The notes: generated by a model from the letters alone, not told the origin. A DNA stretch of 64,000 nt from Sipunculus nudus (GCA_026874595.1 CM049312.1:52827429-52891428), one strand, 5' to 3'. Positions 12,022 through 23,671 are shown, counted from the stretch's first letter. Translations and numbers: made by a program.

Positions 12022-12460
12022 TTAAAGGGGCCCAATCACCTATCTGACCTTTATAAACCAAGGGTACTCTCTAGGAGCGTTTATAAAAAATAGGCGAGAA
12101 AACATGGATATCACCGAACACAGGCTGCTTGTTTTGTTTATATCCACGTGATTGTATTGTAATAAAAAAAAATCAACAAGGGCATCTGGCTCCTAGTCAG
12201 AGCTTTGCAAATGGCGTTTTACCACAAGTGACCTTACTGCCTCCGCATATATGCAACCTACCACCTTAGGTTACATGCTTTTCCCGTTTGTAAACATTGC
12301 TGTGTTTACAAACATGCTGTTGATAAACATACATCCTTCACGTAGGTGTTATAAGAACTATTCACAACCAAAATTACCCTTAGATCATTAAGATATACAC
12401 AAAGTATACCAGAAAGCACATACATTCTTTTTCAAAAGGTAGGTGAATGGGCACCTTTAA
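12022..12460. mobile_element. TTAA-flanked MITE, 439 bp
   Basis: Begins TTAAAGGGGCCCAATCACCT and ends with its inverse, AGGTGAATGGGCACCTTTAA, so the termini match at 19 of 21 positions including the TTAA. TTAA at both ends fits piggyBac-like or other TTAA-targeting transposases. There is no coding sequence. The inner words GAACACAGGCTG, TTGTTTATATCCA and TTAGGTTACATG recur in a second copy at about 37992-38530. Confidence 0.7.
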
Positions 12461-13148
12461 CTGTGCACCATGCACTTATATTCTATCATGGTATTCATTT
12501 ATTCATTGTCAAATAGTATTACCTTATCTCGAACAATTAGACCGGCCAAATTCAACTGTTATACTGCTTATAAGTAAGGGATTTCATTGCACTGTTCAAT
12601 ATTTTGTCAAGGCGGTGTAATTAGATATTTTATGAGGCGTGTGTGAATGAAATACTATAGCCATAATAAGAAAGGGTGAAGCTAAGGGAGAAACACTTGT
12701 TCTTTGGAATCTTGGTTTGTTTTAATAATGAATACGGGCATCGTTTGTTTGCGTATCAGAAGGCCTTGTGACAGAGCCTGGAGTTAAGCCCCGGCGGGCG
12801 CGGCTGGCTGTATTGATCAGACTGCGTCAAGCTGCAGAGCCGCCCGTCAACTTGTGATAATACAGATCACATTGCCGCTGTTTACGTGTGGTCAATACAA
12901 ATTCATGATCGCTCAGGGCCACGCAGACACAAGTATGCTGAAATATATGGTCTGCTGGGGAATCAATAGCAAACCTGCTCGGGTCGTATTTATTTTGCAC
13001 GGTACAAGAGAAGCATATAACTATTTATTTATTTATGTTATATGAATAAATAAACGGAAATCCTGAGAATAGGATGACAACTTCACAGTCCTCATTAAGT
13101 ACTGAACCCTTTCTATAATTTACGGTGCATGATATTCCATCACATATT
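12461..13148. other. intergenic, nothing recognised
   Basis: Moderately GC-rich patch at 12770-12860 without a supportable reading frame or splice signals. Confidence 0.45.
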
Positions 13149-13350
13149 ATCACAGAGCCCCGTTTAACAAAACTGAAACCCTCTATGTTCGCCCGCGAAC
13201 TGGCATATTATCACAGAGCCCCGTTTTACCAAACTGAAACCCTCTATGTTCGCCCGCGTACTGACATAATATCACAGAGCCCCGTTTAACAAAACTTAAT
13301 CGGTTTATGTTCGCCCGCATATACTGACGTACACCATGCACAGAGCCCGG
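13149..13350. repeat. 61-bp tandem repeat, three units plus partial
   Basis: The word CACAGAGCCC begins at 13151, 13212, 13273 and 13339, giving periods of 61, 61 and 66. Units share CCGTTTAACAAAACTGAAAC and TATGTTCGCCCGCG. The third unit is diverged and the fourth is a stub. Confidence 0.85.
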
Positions 13351-13379
13351 GGTTAACAGATACATGTAAACATAACCAT

Positions 13380-13583
13380 GGATCCAGAAGGTGGGGGTTG
13401 GGGGTCCAACCAACACCCCACCTTTTTTCGACGGTCGAAAACATTTTAAAGGGTTTCAGGCCATTTTTGCGGCCTGAACCCCCCCCCCCCCCCTTATTTC
13501 CGGACCGAGGGATCTTATTTTAAGGATTATTCATCAGACCTCCTGGGTTGCATCCTCATTTCCCTAAATCCTGGATCCGCCCC
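13380..13583 (-). mobile_element. CAG..GCGGATCCAG-family MITE, degenerate
   Basis: Read on the minus strand it begins GGGGCGGATCCAGGATTTAG, then CAACCCAGGAGG, a G run and CAGGCCGCAAAAATGG, and ends near TTCTGGATCC. This is the same order as the intact 192-bp copy at 39502. Ends are worn and no clear TSD is visible. Confidence 0.6.
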
Positions 13584-13833
13584 GAAGCACACACCTGTCA
13601 TTACAAAACCGAGGGCAAAGGTATTGCTCAATTAGATAACAATATGTCAGAAAACAATTAAAACACATAGACAATGTGGTAACGACGTATCTTCATCCGC
13701 AAATCCCATAAATAACTACACGAAAAGACAAATTACAGAGTCTGTAGCGTTAAGTTCTCAGAGTCGACTGACTCTCTGCTGTTTAACAGAGAGTTTAAAT
13801 CTGACAGCTTAGAGATTTACAACCTTCACATAG

Positions 13834-14129
13834 ACATACATAAGCCAAGAATGGCAGGATTTTGTGGTATATGAGGTAAAACATAACCTAGGTGATTTTT
13901 TAGTACCTCACCACACCACTAGGTTGAATGACAATGACCTGTGTGTTGTGTGTTTATACTGCCGATTTCACGTATGCACCACAACAAGCGGAGAAAGTGT
14001 GCCAAAACTCTATAAAAAATTTCCAGACAGTCCCAAGGATTTCGCAGTTCCATGGTACATGCTTCTTAAAGAAGAGAACGAGGACATTTTCATGCAGCCT
14101 TTCTATGACCGTGAAAACGCGTTAGATAG
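13834..14129 (+). CDS. candidate internal exon, protein unknown
   Basis: A frame opens directly after a possible acceptor (CCTTCACATAG) and runs 98 codons to a good donor, GATAG|GTAAAC, leaving phase 2. The peptide starts TYISQEWQDFVVYEVKHNLG and includes PHHTTRLNDNDLCVVCLYC and KFPDSPKDFAVPWYMLLKEE. It has balanced, protein-like composition (aromatic and charged residues, several Cys) unlike neighbouring shadow frames. An alternative acceptor is GGCAG at 13857. I do not recognise the family and see no partner exon nearby. It may belong to a gene with distant exons, or be a pseudogene fragment. Confidence 0.35.
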
Positions 14130-14710
14130 GTAAACATCGATTCAAATAGTTATTCACGCAAATAACATTCATGTAAACTAGAAATATGCATTCTAATGAA
14201 CGCAAGCCTCCGCCATGTGAGGTCCCTTTTGTGTTACGCTCCCCAATTCGTGTTTGCATTCACCTATACAGCCCATATTCCCAGATTCATTCGTGCAAAA
14301 GTGACTGTTTAGTTGTGAATGTTCCTTAATGATATTCCTGAATCCGGACTATGTGGCGTGTCGACACGAAAATGTAATCGATTCTTCCATGGCCCATTCC
14401 CGAAATGTCCTGAAAATTGCCTGAGATTCCGTTCATGATTCGGTAAGTTCAGATGTTAACAAACACACAAATACACACACGAACGGGGATAGATGCATAC
14501 CCTACTGGTGGAAGCAATTACGGAGGTTGCAGTGTTCTTGCGTTCTTTTATTGTGGCTCTCTGGCAATTGGCGTCGGCTGTATACTGTACCTCAATAGCT
14601 TGAGGGAGGCCAAAGTTTCGAGGATATTTATATTTTCATCCAGGTTCCGCTGTCACTTTCGTGACTCCTCTAAATCCACTGCACCAAATTTTCTTCTACT
14701 TGGCATCAAC

Positions 14711-14844
14711 ACGGGCGAAGCCAAGGAGCGGGCGGAAGGGGCCCATGCCCCTCCCCCGGTTGCATCCTGTACTCGCCGTCCTCTCGGAATTTCACTTAGT
14801 CTCATACTGATTAAATTTTCTAAATCACAATCATGAAATTCCTG

Positions 14845-14890
<46 letters not shown>

Positions 14891-14999
14891 TATACAGGGG
14901 CGTAGCCAAGGGGGGCCGCAGGGGGTCATGCCCCCCCCCCCCGAGGCCCGCTGGTATCCATTACTCGCCGTCCTTTCGGAATTTCACTAAATTTAATAC

Positions 15000-15085
<86 letters not shown>

Positions 15086-15180
15086 CATTTAATCAGTGGC
15101 GGATATATGCTATCAGTGGCGGATCCAGAGGGGGCGCCTTCGGCGCGCGGCCCCCCGTTGAGCTGCAAAATCTCTCATTT
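14711..15180. mobile_element. cluster of CAGNGGCG transposon ends with (TA)n
   Basis: Two related segments lie side by side. At about 14711-14830 is GGGCGAAGCCAAGGAGC followed by ACTCGCCGTCC and CGGAATTTCACTTA. At 14897-15000 is CAGGGGCGTAGCCAAGG, a C run, then ACTCGCCGTCCTTTCGGAAT. They are separated by (TA)n at about 14850-14886 and followed by another (TA)n at about 15002-15081. Further ends of the same style (CAGTGGCGGATATATGC, CAGTGGCGGATCCAGAGG) sit at about 15095 and 15113. Nested or fragmentary non-autonomous DNA elements, none complete enough to delimit. Confidence 0.55.
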
Positions 15181-18100
15181 TATAATATTTCCGATTTTAG
15201 TGATTAATTATCGTTTTTCATTTTTCTTATGATTAATAAGAAATTAGACTTTATTTAAGTTATCTGCAGTTACAATTACTTTCAAATTTATTCACTGAGT
15301 ATATGGATATTTATTAACATCTACAGAACAACTGCAGATCGATCGAGCACCGGGCCCTGGTTGGGGTCGACCGTGAACAATCTTACGGCTCCTCTAGTGA
15401 AACCGGTACTCAGACTCGCAATCTGTGTTTAGCTCTTAGGAGTCCCGTGTGCTGTCGAGACCACGGAACCCGGCAAAATGCAAAGTTTAACATAATAATT
15501 CAGCTTATCAGTTATCACCCTTCGCGGGTGCATCTATCTCATGTCTTAGGAGCGGTATGATATATCGAACTGAAATATATGGCCTGAAATCCTGCATGTC
15601 CATACACCTTGGATGGCTTTATCGTATATACAGACTTGTGGCGCTGCCTTCAATCATTTTACGTCCTTGTACGTCCATGTGCAACTGTTTTAAGTAAAAA
15701 TCACACATATATACATGTATTCATCTTGATCACAACAATCGACTGAATATGACATGTGGCGCCACCTTGTGTCTTATCAATTGGTAAAGGTAACAAGACA
15801 ATTAAAATATGTTTGAGAGGTGGTATTTCGAAAGACTGAGGACACCTTGTGTATATATGATTCCAGAACTTTCCAGGTCATGACAATCCATGACAAATAC
15901 GTCACTCAGCCCTCGCCCCTGATATCCGGTGAGCCTGAACTGTATCCTTCCACGGTTGGAAGGAGATCGCCGCGTGCCTGCGTTCTTGTAATAACTGTAA
16001 CTATATAATATCTGTATAATTGTAACATACATGTATGTACTTTGGGAACAACTTGCAAACACCGATAAAGAACTTATTCGTGGAAGGTGTTTCGTTGGAT
16101 ATTTTACATCGGAACAGTGATTTTTTTCGACAAAACTGGAATGCACGTCATTTTTTATTTGCAGAATCAGGTCTTGCGATTCAGACACAAACCAAAACAA
16201 GGTATATTGATATTGAATATGTGCTGGTGTGTGGTTATAAATGTAACATGCTGACGTGTGCTTGATGATCTACTTAAGTAGGTTGTTGATCACAATATGC
16301 CAACAGTACAGTTGGCGAGAGATCATTTTGGCAAAACACGACACAAAAACGTTCTATATGTAAGCATGTGACAGAGGTCACGATTGTTGTCATACGTCAA
16401 GTAACTGAAACAGGTGGTATCAGCGCAGCCAGGGTGTCAATCTCCCCGTGACAACACTCATCCCATTACAAAAAGGAAAACGGCATCCTCCCAGAATATC
16501 ATAAGTTATTTCACTACAGCCAAACAGTATGGAATACATGTTTTGGTATATATATTGTGGTTAGGAATAGGGAAATAATCGCGAAAATGAAACCATCGTG
16601 AATAAAACATCGCAATTACAAAGGTGAAGATCGTTTATAATATAGTCTCAATTGAATGTTATATATTTAATCGACCAAGTATGTAGGTATAAAAGTAAAA
16701 AAACAGAGTATATATATTATAAATCATAACATATATTTCATTGTTACCTGTTATTTAAAGATGGACATAAATGCATCACATTTTTCATATTAGGTGAATA
16801 AAGGGGACATACACCAATCATGACACTATACACGTTGTCGTGCGTCCGCGTCATATTGTTAAGACGGAGCGCGTGCATGTTAATTAACCATTGTGGTAAT
16901 GGATATATTAAGTGTTGGTTTCTGCAATTTAAAATCGCGAATATGGAACCCTTGCAAAACAATGTACAATGGAAATTTGGGAATATTTGCCTCGCGAATA
17001 GGATTTAGGAAAGCACCTTCAGTATATACGAACATACGTTTTGTTACTCTTTTCAAAACTTTTTTTTCAAAATATACGAAAATATCTCCACATCAGAATG
17101 ATAACAGAAAGATAAAAGAAACTGTGAGGAAACTATAAATTATATGGACGACTGAAAAATCTCGAAATAGCTGTGCTTAAAAGCGAACGTTTCATTTCCC
17201 TAAAAAGTGTGGCGTACATAGCCCCCCCCCCCCCCCCCCCCGCCCCTGAAACAAAATCCAATGGATACGTGGATCACATCAGGGTTTATGCTGCAATATT
17301 CTGCTATAGGTCTCAACACTTTTAACTCAAAACGTGGAATTTTGGGAGCCTGTCAGGAGAAATACAAAAAAAATCAGTTAAACCAATTATATGATGCATA
17401 TGATCAACACAAAATATATTTTAGTCAATTTTTCGTATATCTTTAAGAATTATTGCAAGGACACGTGGCAGGAGCACGCATTAGCCACATTACCGAGGAT
17501 CCGAACTTCATAGGCCAAGAGATATTCACGAAAAACGCGAGCGGCGATTCCACAGAACAACTACAAGTATTTTTTTGCTTAGCCTTATTGCGTGGAGGAG
17601 CCAGGCCGCAGTAGTTTAGGAACACCTCCGCCTTGATGCTCCTCTTCGTAATTTGTCAACCTGTCAGCATTGCTGTTATAAGTTGCAGACAGGAATTTGA
17701 TGTAACATCTGATTCTACGAAATGTCATGTCTCTAATGTATCTTGATGATTTCAGAATACTGTGGTTTGAATTGATGTTCGCGAGGCTAATTTTTCGCGA
17801 TTTTCACTTTTTCATTGTTTCGCGAGGGTTCCTTTTTCATCGATCTTACCATGCAATTAACTATATGTATTATATCTATAATCACATTGACAATTTGATA
17901 AATCTCAACAATTAGACGAGGACCCATGACCAATAGATTTTTTTTGTGGGCAGATAATTTTCTATCTTTGATTTACAAGTAATATATTATATGTTTATAT
18001 TATAAAATATTATATATTTATATATTTTGTCTTTCGACATTTAAACGTAAAAGCCTGATCGCGTTGATAATTTAGGAAATTCAAATGAATTCACATTAAA

Positions 18101-19259
18101 TATAATCGTTCATATGTGTAGATAAAGCGTCTTATTTACTAAGGTTTCGTTTTTGCAATATTTTTTCCTTTCGCGAATATCGCAAATTTGAAACCCTCGC
18201 GAACAAAAAGTAAAAAACAGTAGGCATACACGCCATGGTACACCGTGGCAAATGTTTGTTTGAACACAAGTCACAACATTGTCGTGGAGATTGAAAGCTC
18301 GAGGAAAGATCAGAGTGTTAGATATTTATTTATTAATATATGAGTATGATTGACAGGCCAGTCCCGTGCGAGCGGTAAATATAGCGTGTCATGTCAAACA
18401 TCACGCAGTCTCTGATATTTCAAACGCGGAAAATAAAGCAATAGAGATAGTGTTTTCCACCTCGCGGAAACCTGGTTTTCTGGATGTTTATGCTTCAGGA
18501 AGCTCATGTATTGTTATCGCTGACGGGTGTCCTTGGGCAGGAGCAAACACTCCAATAACTGTCATATGTGAGATCTTGTCTCCATGCAGTAGGCCGATCC
18601 ATTATACCTACATGGGTAGAACGATGATGTACAAGTGACTGGATAGAGAGAGAGGGGGGGGGGGGGGGGGGGTTAAAGAACTGCTCAGTGAAGGTCACCT
18701 CAGATGGGTAGTGGCACAGGCTCCATCGTTTATAGCATCAAACAGGCCTTCCAGCAAATCTTGAGCGATACCTGATGGGGGTGTGTCACTCAAGTGTACC
18801 AAGTGTTGTGACAGTGTTTTAACTTTTCTTAATGCTGAAAATATGTGCCTATGATGAACCTTATAGTTACCAGGACTGTGTGAAAAATTTTCCGCATTAT
18901 AAAGAGGGTCGTTTTTGTGCCAATCACTGTGAATTAATACATTATATAGACTATGTGCTTTCAATAATATATTTGGTTGTATACTGGGACGTCACCCAAA
19001 TTAAATTTTTATTCTCAAAACTGAATCGAGAAGTATTGAGCGAATCAAGAGTGTTTTATCGAGGGCACAGGTTCTATAGCATCATAATAGTCAAGACAAA
19101 TCCTAAAAATACATTTCAAAGAATTTTTAATGGCATCACTGACAAAAGAAGATAGACTCATGTCGGTGGCGCACATGTCACAATATTAAAATGTCCAGGC
19201 CAACACAATATTAAAATATGCATACAAGATATAGGTGTTACACCAACTATAATTATGGG
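15181..19259. other. intergenic, nothing firmly recognised
   Basis: About 4 kb without a supportable gene. Poly-C lies at 17221-17240 and poly-G at about 18654-18672. Short frames at 15820-16008, 16035-16265, 18366-18638 and 18832-19155 (plus strand) are open, but they show no domain, no convincing splice pair and no homology that I recognise. Confidence 0.45.
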
Positions 19260-19261
19260 TG

Positions 19262-19590
19262 CATGTCCGGCGTTCGAACTGCTTCGCTAGAAAGCAAGCT
19301 TCACTAGCGAGACAGTTCGGTCCGCACCCCCACTTATGAGCGTTCTGCATATGCTATCAGAACAAATTAATTATCCTAGGAGTCACACTTTTGGTGAGCT
19401 AGGTGGCGGGAATTACCTTATTATGTAAAACGACCATTCCCCGGGCCCCAGTGTTGGGTGTTATTTTGGACGAGCCGCCATCAATCATGTTACGGAAACA
19501 TTATGCTCAGGGGAAAATATTGGGTCGATCCGGGATTCGAACCGCTTCGCTATAGAAAAGCAGGCTTCACTAACGAGACTGTGTGCACCT
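19262..19590 (-). repeat. repeat with tRNA-like B box, two copies
   Basis: On the minus strand, 19510-19590 reads GTTAGTGAAGC, TAGCGAAGC, then GGTTCGAATCCCGGATC. GGTTCGAATCC matches the RNA polymerase III B-box consensus. A second, diverged copy at about 19262-19330 has CTAGTGAAGC, TAGCGAAGC and AGTTCGAACGCCGG. Spacing and flanks do not make a foldable tRNA, so a tRNA-derived SINE head or a tRNA-like repeat is the better reading. Confidence 0.4.
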
Positions 19591-19599
19591 CGTAACAAT

Positions 19600-19610
19600 A
19601 TATATCTATA

Positions 19611-19666
<56 letters not shown>
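19600..19666. repeat. (TA)n microsatellite
   Basis: Long TA dinucleotide run interrupted by a few TATC units at its left edge. Confidence 0.95.
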
Positions 19667-19668
<2 letters not shown>

Positions 19669-19847
19669 GGGCATTGCAATATATTATTGGCAGAGCCTGT
19701 AAACATGATATGATACCGTAGACCTGCATTATTTCTGTTAGTGTGCAAGCAGTCCGATTAATATATACAGCCACACGTCGTGTAGCTGAACCACGTGTGC
19801 TGTCGATTTGTGTAGCCATTCAGGTCAAACCCTTGAAGACCTACATC

Positions 19848-22105
19848 CAGTGGCGTACCTAAGGGGGGGGGGGGGCAGGGGCGGTCCGCCCCGGGCGGCA
19901 CATTTTTTTTTTTGGGGGGGGGGGCGGCATTTCAGAGAATTAGTATAATGAATGGCACAAGGAATTCCTATAAAAATAAAAATTTGGCCTTTTTTGTCAC
20001 ATTTCAAGTATTTTAGAGATTATCAACTGGGCAGTGGAACCTACAAAATAATTAGCGAACGATTTACAAATTGTGGGGGGTGGGGCGTTTTAGTGAATTA
20101 GTATAATCAGTGGCATAAGGAGTTCCTCAGGTATTCAAGGGATTATTAACTGGACAATGGAACCTACCAAATAAAATGATAAGCGAACGATTTGTAAATG
20201 GAACCTACCAAATGATTAGCGAACGATTTGTACATTTTTTGGGGGCGGCATGTCAGTAAATTAGTATAATGAGTGGCACAAGGAATTCCTTAAAATTTAA
20301 AATCTGGCCTTTTTGTCGCATGATCAAGTATTCCAGGGATTATAAACTGGACAGTGGAACCTACAGAAGGATAAGCGAACGAATTGTACATTTATGGGGG
20401 CGGCATTTCTGAGATTAAGTATAATCAGTGGCATAAGGAGTTCCTCAAAAAGTTCAAAATTGGCCTTTTGTCCCTCTTCAAGAATTTCAGGGATTAAATA
20501 CTGGGCAGTGAAACCAACCAAATTATTTACGGACGATCTCTATCTTTGTTAGATATATGTGGTCTTGCAATGTCAGAACGCAATCGATAAACTGACCAGT
20601 CATGCAAAAAGCCTACATTTAAGGACGGTCGTCGTTTACAGAAATCCCTAGCAGCACCTGATAATCACCAGGGAAAACCCCGCCAGAGGACCAATGGCCC
20701 CCGGTGGTGGGGTTGGGGTCTGTCGTACACATCGTGCGAAAAATATTTTGATGAATTGTGTTGCTCTTTCCTTGGAAAGTATTAAGAATTTCCATTCTTG
20801 AACCCTTGAATTCCCGAAATTCCAGGATATTTAAACAGCCTGAAACAACCTGAAATGCCCTTTTTCCATGATTCTTCATACTCTAACATCAGTCTCGTTA
20901 AAATACACACGTTTACACTATCGTGTATATAATGAGTACTACCTAAATGCCTGTGTCTTTTGATTAACCAATATGACCTGCATGATCTTTTATGTAACGT
21001 GGATAAAAACAATAAACACCCAGACCTATGTAGGAATTATTTAAACCTTAAGATATAATTATGTTATAACTGTCCGGCGGAACGAACCCCCCTGGCCGCT
21101 TAGCCACATTTTCAAAATACGAATGTAGTATCAGTTTTGACTTTTAGAGTTCAAAACTTAAATTAAAGATAAATTTACCTGGACTGTTGATGCTGTTATT
21201 AACAGTTTAATGATCCACTACCTACAGACAGTTGTTGTATACTGTGACAAATCATTTGAAATTAAATTGTAATATATACTTAAATTATATCATAACTTGA
21301 AATTTATTTAGATACTTTTTTGAATAACAAATAGTCATAAGTTCATAAATAAAACCTCGCAAAGTGCATAATCACTATAGTTCAAAAATATTTTGATGTA
21401 GCCTTGAATTTAAGTATGCTTTTAACTTTGATAATATTTTGATTAAACAAAGTCAGTTTGTCCAAACATTGGATTTTTTTTTATGTGAAAATATTAAACA
21501 TGCCCTGCCTAAATATATAGGCTTAACTCATGAATTACGCTTTTTAGTAAAGACTAAAGTGCCTTGCATGCAGCAGAGGCATGCATATCTCAATAGCTCT
21601 ATTAGGTGTACCTGCTGTCATATGCGATAACAAGATGTGGAATTATAGATGTGACAAGGTATTAGTATGCGTTGAGAATGGAACAACACTCAACAAATAA
21701 AGTTTTTTCCCAAGTTGAGTAAAAAGTAATCATGAATCGTGTTTACATGAATGATAAAAGATCAATTTCTCACATTTTATGTGTATCCTGCAGTGTATCT
21801 GTTTATAATTTCAATTTATTCGTTTTATTCCTTTCTGTTCACTTCATAATGAAATATACTCGTTTGAGCTTCGAACGATCTTTTGATTTACATTAGCAAA
21901 GATATGTCTGCTCTTTAATGTGTGGCGGAAGAATTCCCTGCCAATGAATTCATCAATATAATTGCGTTGTTGTTAAATACAAGCCTGTAACAAGGACATT
22001 TGACACGATATGTTTCAATATGTCATCCAGTTTTGTAATTTTTTGTGACAGGGGCGGCAATTTCTAAGACCGCCCCGGGCGGCAATGAGGCTAGGTATCC
22101 CGCTT
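19848..22105. mobile_element. 2.26-kb DNA transposon, 5-bp TSD ACATC
   Basis: The left end is CAGTGGCGTACCTAAGG followed by G runs and GGTCCGCCCCGGGCGGCA. The right end carries GACCGCCCCGGGCGGCA, then GCTAGGTATCCCGCTT. The end words are imperfect inverted repeats (8 of the outer 12 positions), and the GCCCCGGGC motif lies near both ends. ACATC is present immediately outside both ends (19843-19847 and 22106-22110). Inside, a ~155-bp unit is repeated about four times (19923-20545). No transposase is recognisable. The end sequence and 5-bp duplication match the smaller elements at 31469 and 39502. A hAT-related origin is my inference. Confidence 0.65.
19923..20545. repeat. ~155-bp tandem repeat inside transposon
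   Basis: Four diverged units each start near GGCGGCATTTC and contain TTAGTATAAT, a GGCATAAGGAGTTCCT-like word, CTGGACAGTGGAACCTAC and AGCGAACGATTTGTA. GCGGCA starts at 20245 and 20400 give a 155-bp period. The first two units together span about 321 bp. Unit 2 carries a small internal duplication of the TGGAACCTACCAAAT segment. Confidence 0.85.
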
Positions 22106-22166
22106 ACATCACACGTGAAACTGAAACAAAAAATCAGTTTATAAGGTACATGATCAGTAAATTAGG

Positions 22167-22300
22167 CCCCACTCGAAAATACGAAACAGGTTCCGGGAAA
22201 TCGTTTACTTTATAACAGTGAAACCAAAACTTTCGGCGAACCTGCGAAACCTTCTCCAGAGTAGGTTTCTGTTTCACTGAAACTTTCCACGAGAAAAATA
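22167..22300. mobile_element. CCCTACTCG-family MITE, degenerate copy
   Basis: Left end CCCCACTCGAAAATACGAAA matches the intact element at 42390. The right inverted repeat is not clear, so this is a worn fragment. Confidence 0.45.
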
Positions 22301-22357
22301 AATTTGTGTGGGGAGACATTTGTTTGAGATTTCAAACAGTTTCATTCATGTCTGTTA

Positions 22358-22698
22358 GGCCCAAAAAAATAAAATATATGATTCTCAGGCACCGCCCGCG
22401 TCAACTTTAAACCCCCGCATCAAACATTTTTATTTTGATTTTCAAAAGAAACTGACCAACTTTAAGCTCCAGCAGCTCGGACACTTCTTTTAAGAAGATA
22501 AAATCATACAATTTTGATCAAATTTCCTTTTTATGTAGTGTTTTACTTGTTCAGCAAAAAAAATTGTTATTATCACGCTTTTATTTTATCATTTGACATT
22601 TTTATCGAAACATGCAAAAAAAATAAATATAAAAAAACGCCCACCCGCATTGATTTCTGAAAAAAATTGCCTGAGAACCAAACGTTATTTTTTTGGCC
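22358..22698 (+). mobile_element. Harbinger/Tourist-like MITE, copy 3
   Basis: Best-bounded member of the family: GGCCCAAAAAAAT at the left, ATTTTTTTGGCC at the right, flanked by an exact TTA duplication (22355-22357 and 22699-22701). It is longer than copy 1 (341 versus 287 bp), chiefly because an extra segment of about 50 bp starting GAAACTGACCAACTTTAAGC sits between the left C-rich part and the AAGAAGATAAAAT word. Confidence 0.7.
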
Positions 22699-22716
22699 TT
22701 ACATTAGCTTTTTTTG

Positions 22717-22860
22717 CGGGGTCCTATCTTTAGCTCTGCGGACTTCCAGTCATGGCTATGGTGGCAACCAGGGCATGTCAGCTGCCCTTCCTCGAGGCCG
22801 TTCGTTAACAGCACAGATTGTAATAATCAAACCTTTGAATTCGCTGTTCTAGTCATTTTT
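22717..22860 (+). repeat. degenerate 5' end of CAGCTGA-family repeat
   Basis: TTTAGCTCTGCGGACTTCCA followed by GTTAACAGCACAGATTG resembles the 5' part of the 10197 element (TTTAGCTCAGCGGACTGAAA and GTTAACAGGGCACAAATCG). Heavily diverged. Confidence 0.4.
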
Positions 22861-23276
22861 TTTAATAATGAAAATGACAGGTGACGTCTTACGGATTTTG
22901 TTTTTCATCATCATTATTATTAATATTATTATTATTATTATGCTATTTATAATATTGCAATAAAAATGATTATGAATGCATTCCATTTATTTTGCATTTC
23001 CATTAATGTACAAATATTTTCTGCAAGCGATAATTAAGTTTTACCATAATTGTCCTTGGTACACTGTAAATGCAAGTGTTGTAGATATTGGCATTATATT
23101 TTAGCAGTGGATTTATCTTATAATATAATTTCTTATTAAATCATTATAGATTTAGTGGTAGATAATGTATCTGCTTTCACTGTCACTGTATTATAGTGAT
23201 ATTTCTAGTCGTGTGGCTTCTGTGCTAGTCATTCTGGTATGACTGACTTTATCTCTCCCCCTCTCTTTTTCCACAG
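22861..23276. other. AT-rich intron or upstream region of 632-aa gene
   Basis: Contains an (ATT)n stretch at about 22912-22940. It ends in a strong polypyrimidine tract and acceptor, CTCTCTTTTTCCACAG, at about 23261-23276, so it is probably the intron before the coding exon. Confidence 0.5.
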
Positions 23277-23671
23277 GTCGCACCGGGCGTTCCTATGAGA
23301 CTGTGAAGACCATAAAACCAAAGCCATTATTTTTTGTGCTGGATCTCCTCATTCCTGGAGTATCAGACGATCACGTGTCTCGTTGACCCTGCACACTTAA
23401 ATGGATCTATACATAACCAGGATATGCACCTACCAAGCGGGACCCTTATTAAACCTGCCAAGGAACGTCCCGTATTAACCGGTACGACTTTATCAACCTG
23501 GTCGTCACACTGGCAGTGCTCGAGTTAAACGTGAGTGCTGGATGAAGACACAACATCCAGTCGACTGATGCAGTGCCTCTGATATTACACAGGACGCCGT
23601 CAGACGGGGATGATGATGAATTTGTATGTGATCCAAAACACTAGCGCTACAAACTGCAGGTTCCTAAAGGA
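23277..23671 (+). promoter_or_regulatory. uORF-rich 5' leader of the 632-aa gene
   Basis: The exon begins after CCACAG at 23276. Before the main ATG there are at least five AUGs with short frames. One at 23424 encodes about 34 residues. ATGATGATG at 23610 opens a 24-codon frame that overlaps the main start and stops at 23681. An in-frame TAG at 23642-23644 shows the main ORF cannot extend upstream. This pattern normally lowers translation of the main frame. That effect is inference. Confidence 0.6.

Noticed and set aside
14833-15207. Frames rich in Tyr/Ile repeats around (TA)n tracts (also near 19.6, 35.5 and 45.2 kb)
   Set aside because: Translations of TA microsatellites without other coding evidence.
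15820-16008. 62-codon plus frame (RKTEDTLCIYDSRTF region)
   Set aside because: No acceptor or donor at suitable places and no recognisable family. It could be chance.
18366-19155. Overlapping open frames on both strands
   Set aside because: No domain, no splice pairs, and both strands equally open.
19505-19590. True tRNA gene
   Set aside because: A B-box word is present, but I cannot build acceptor and anticodon stems around it.
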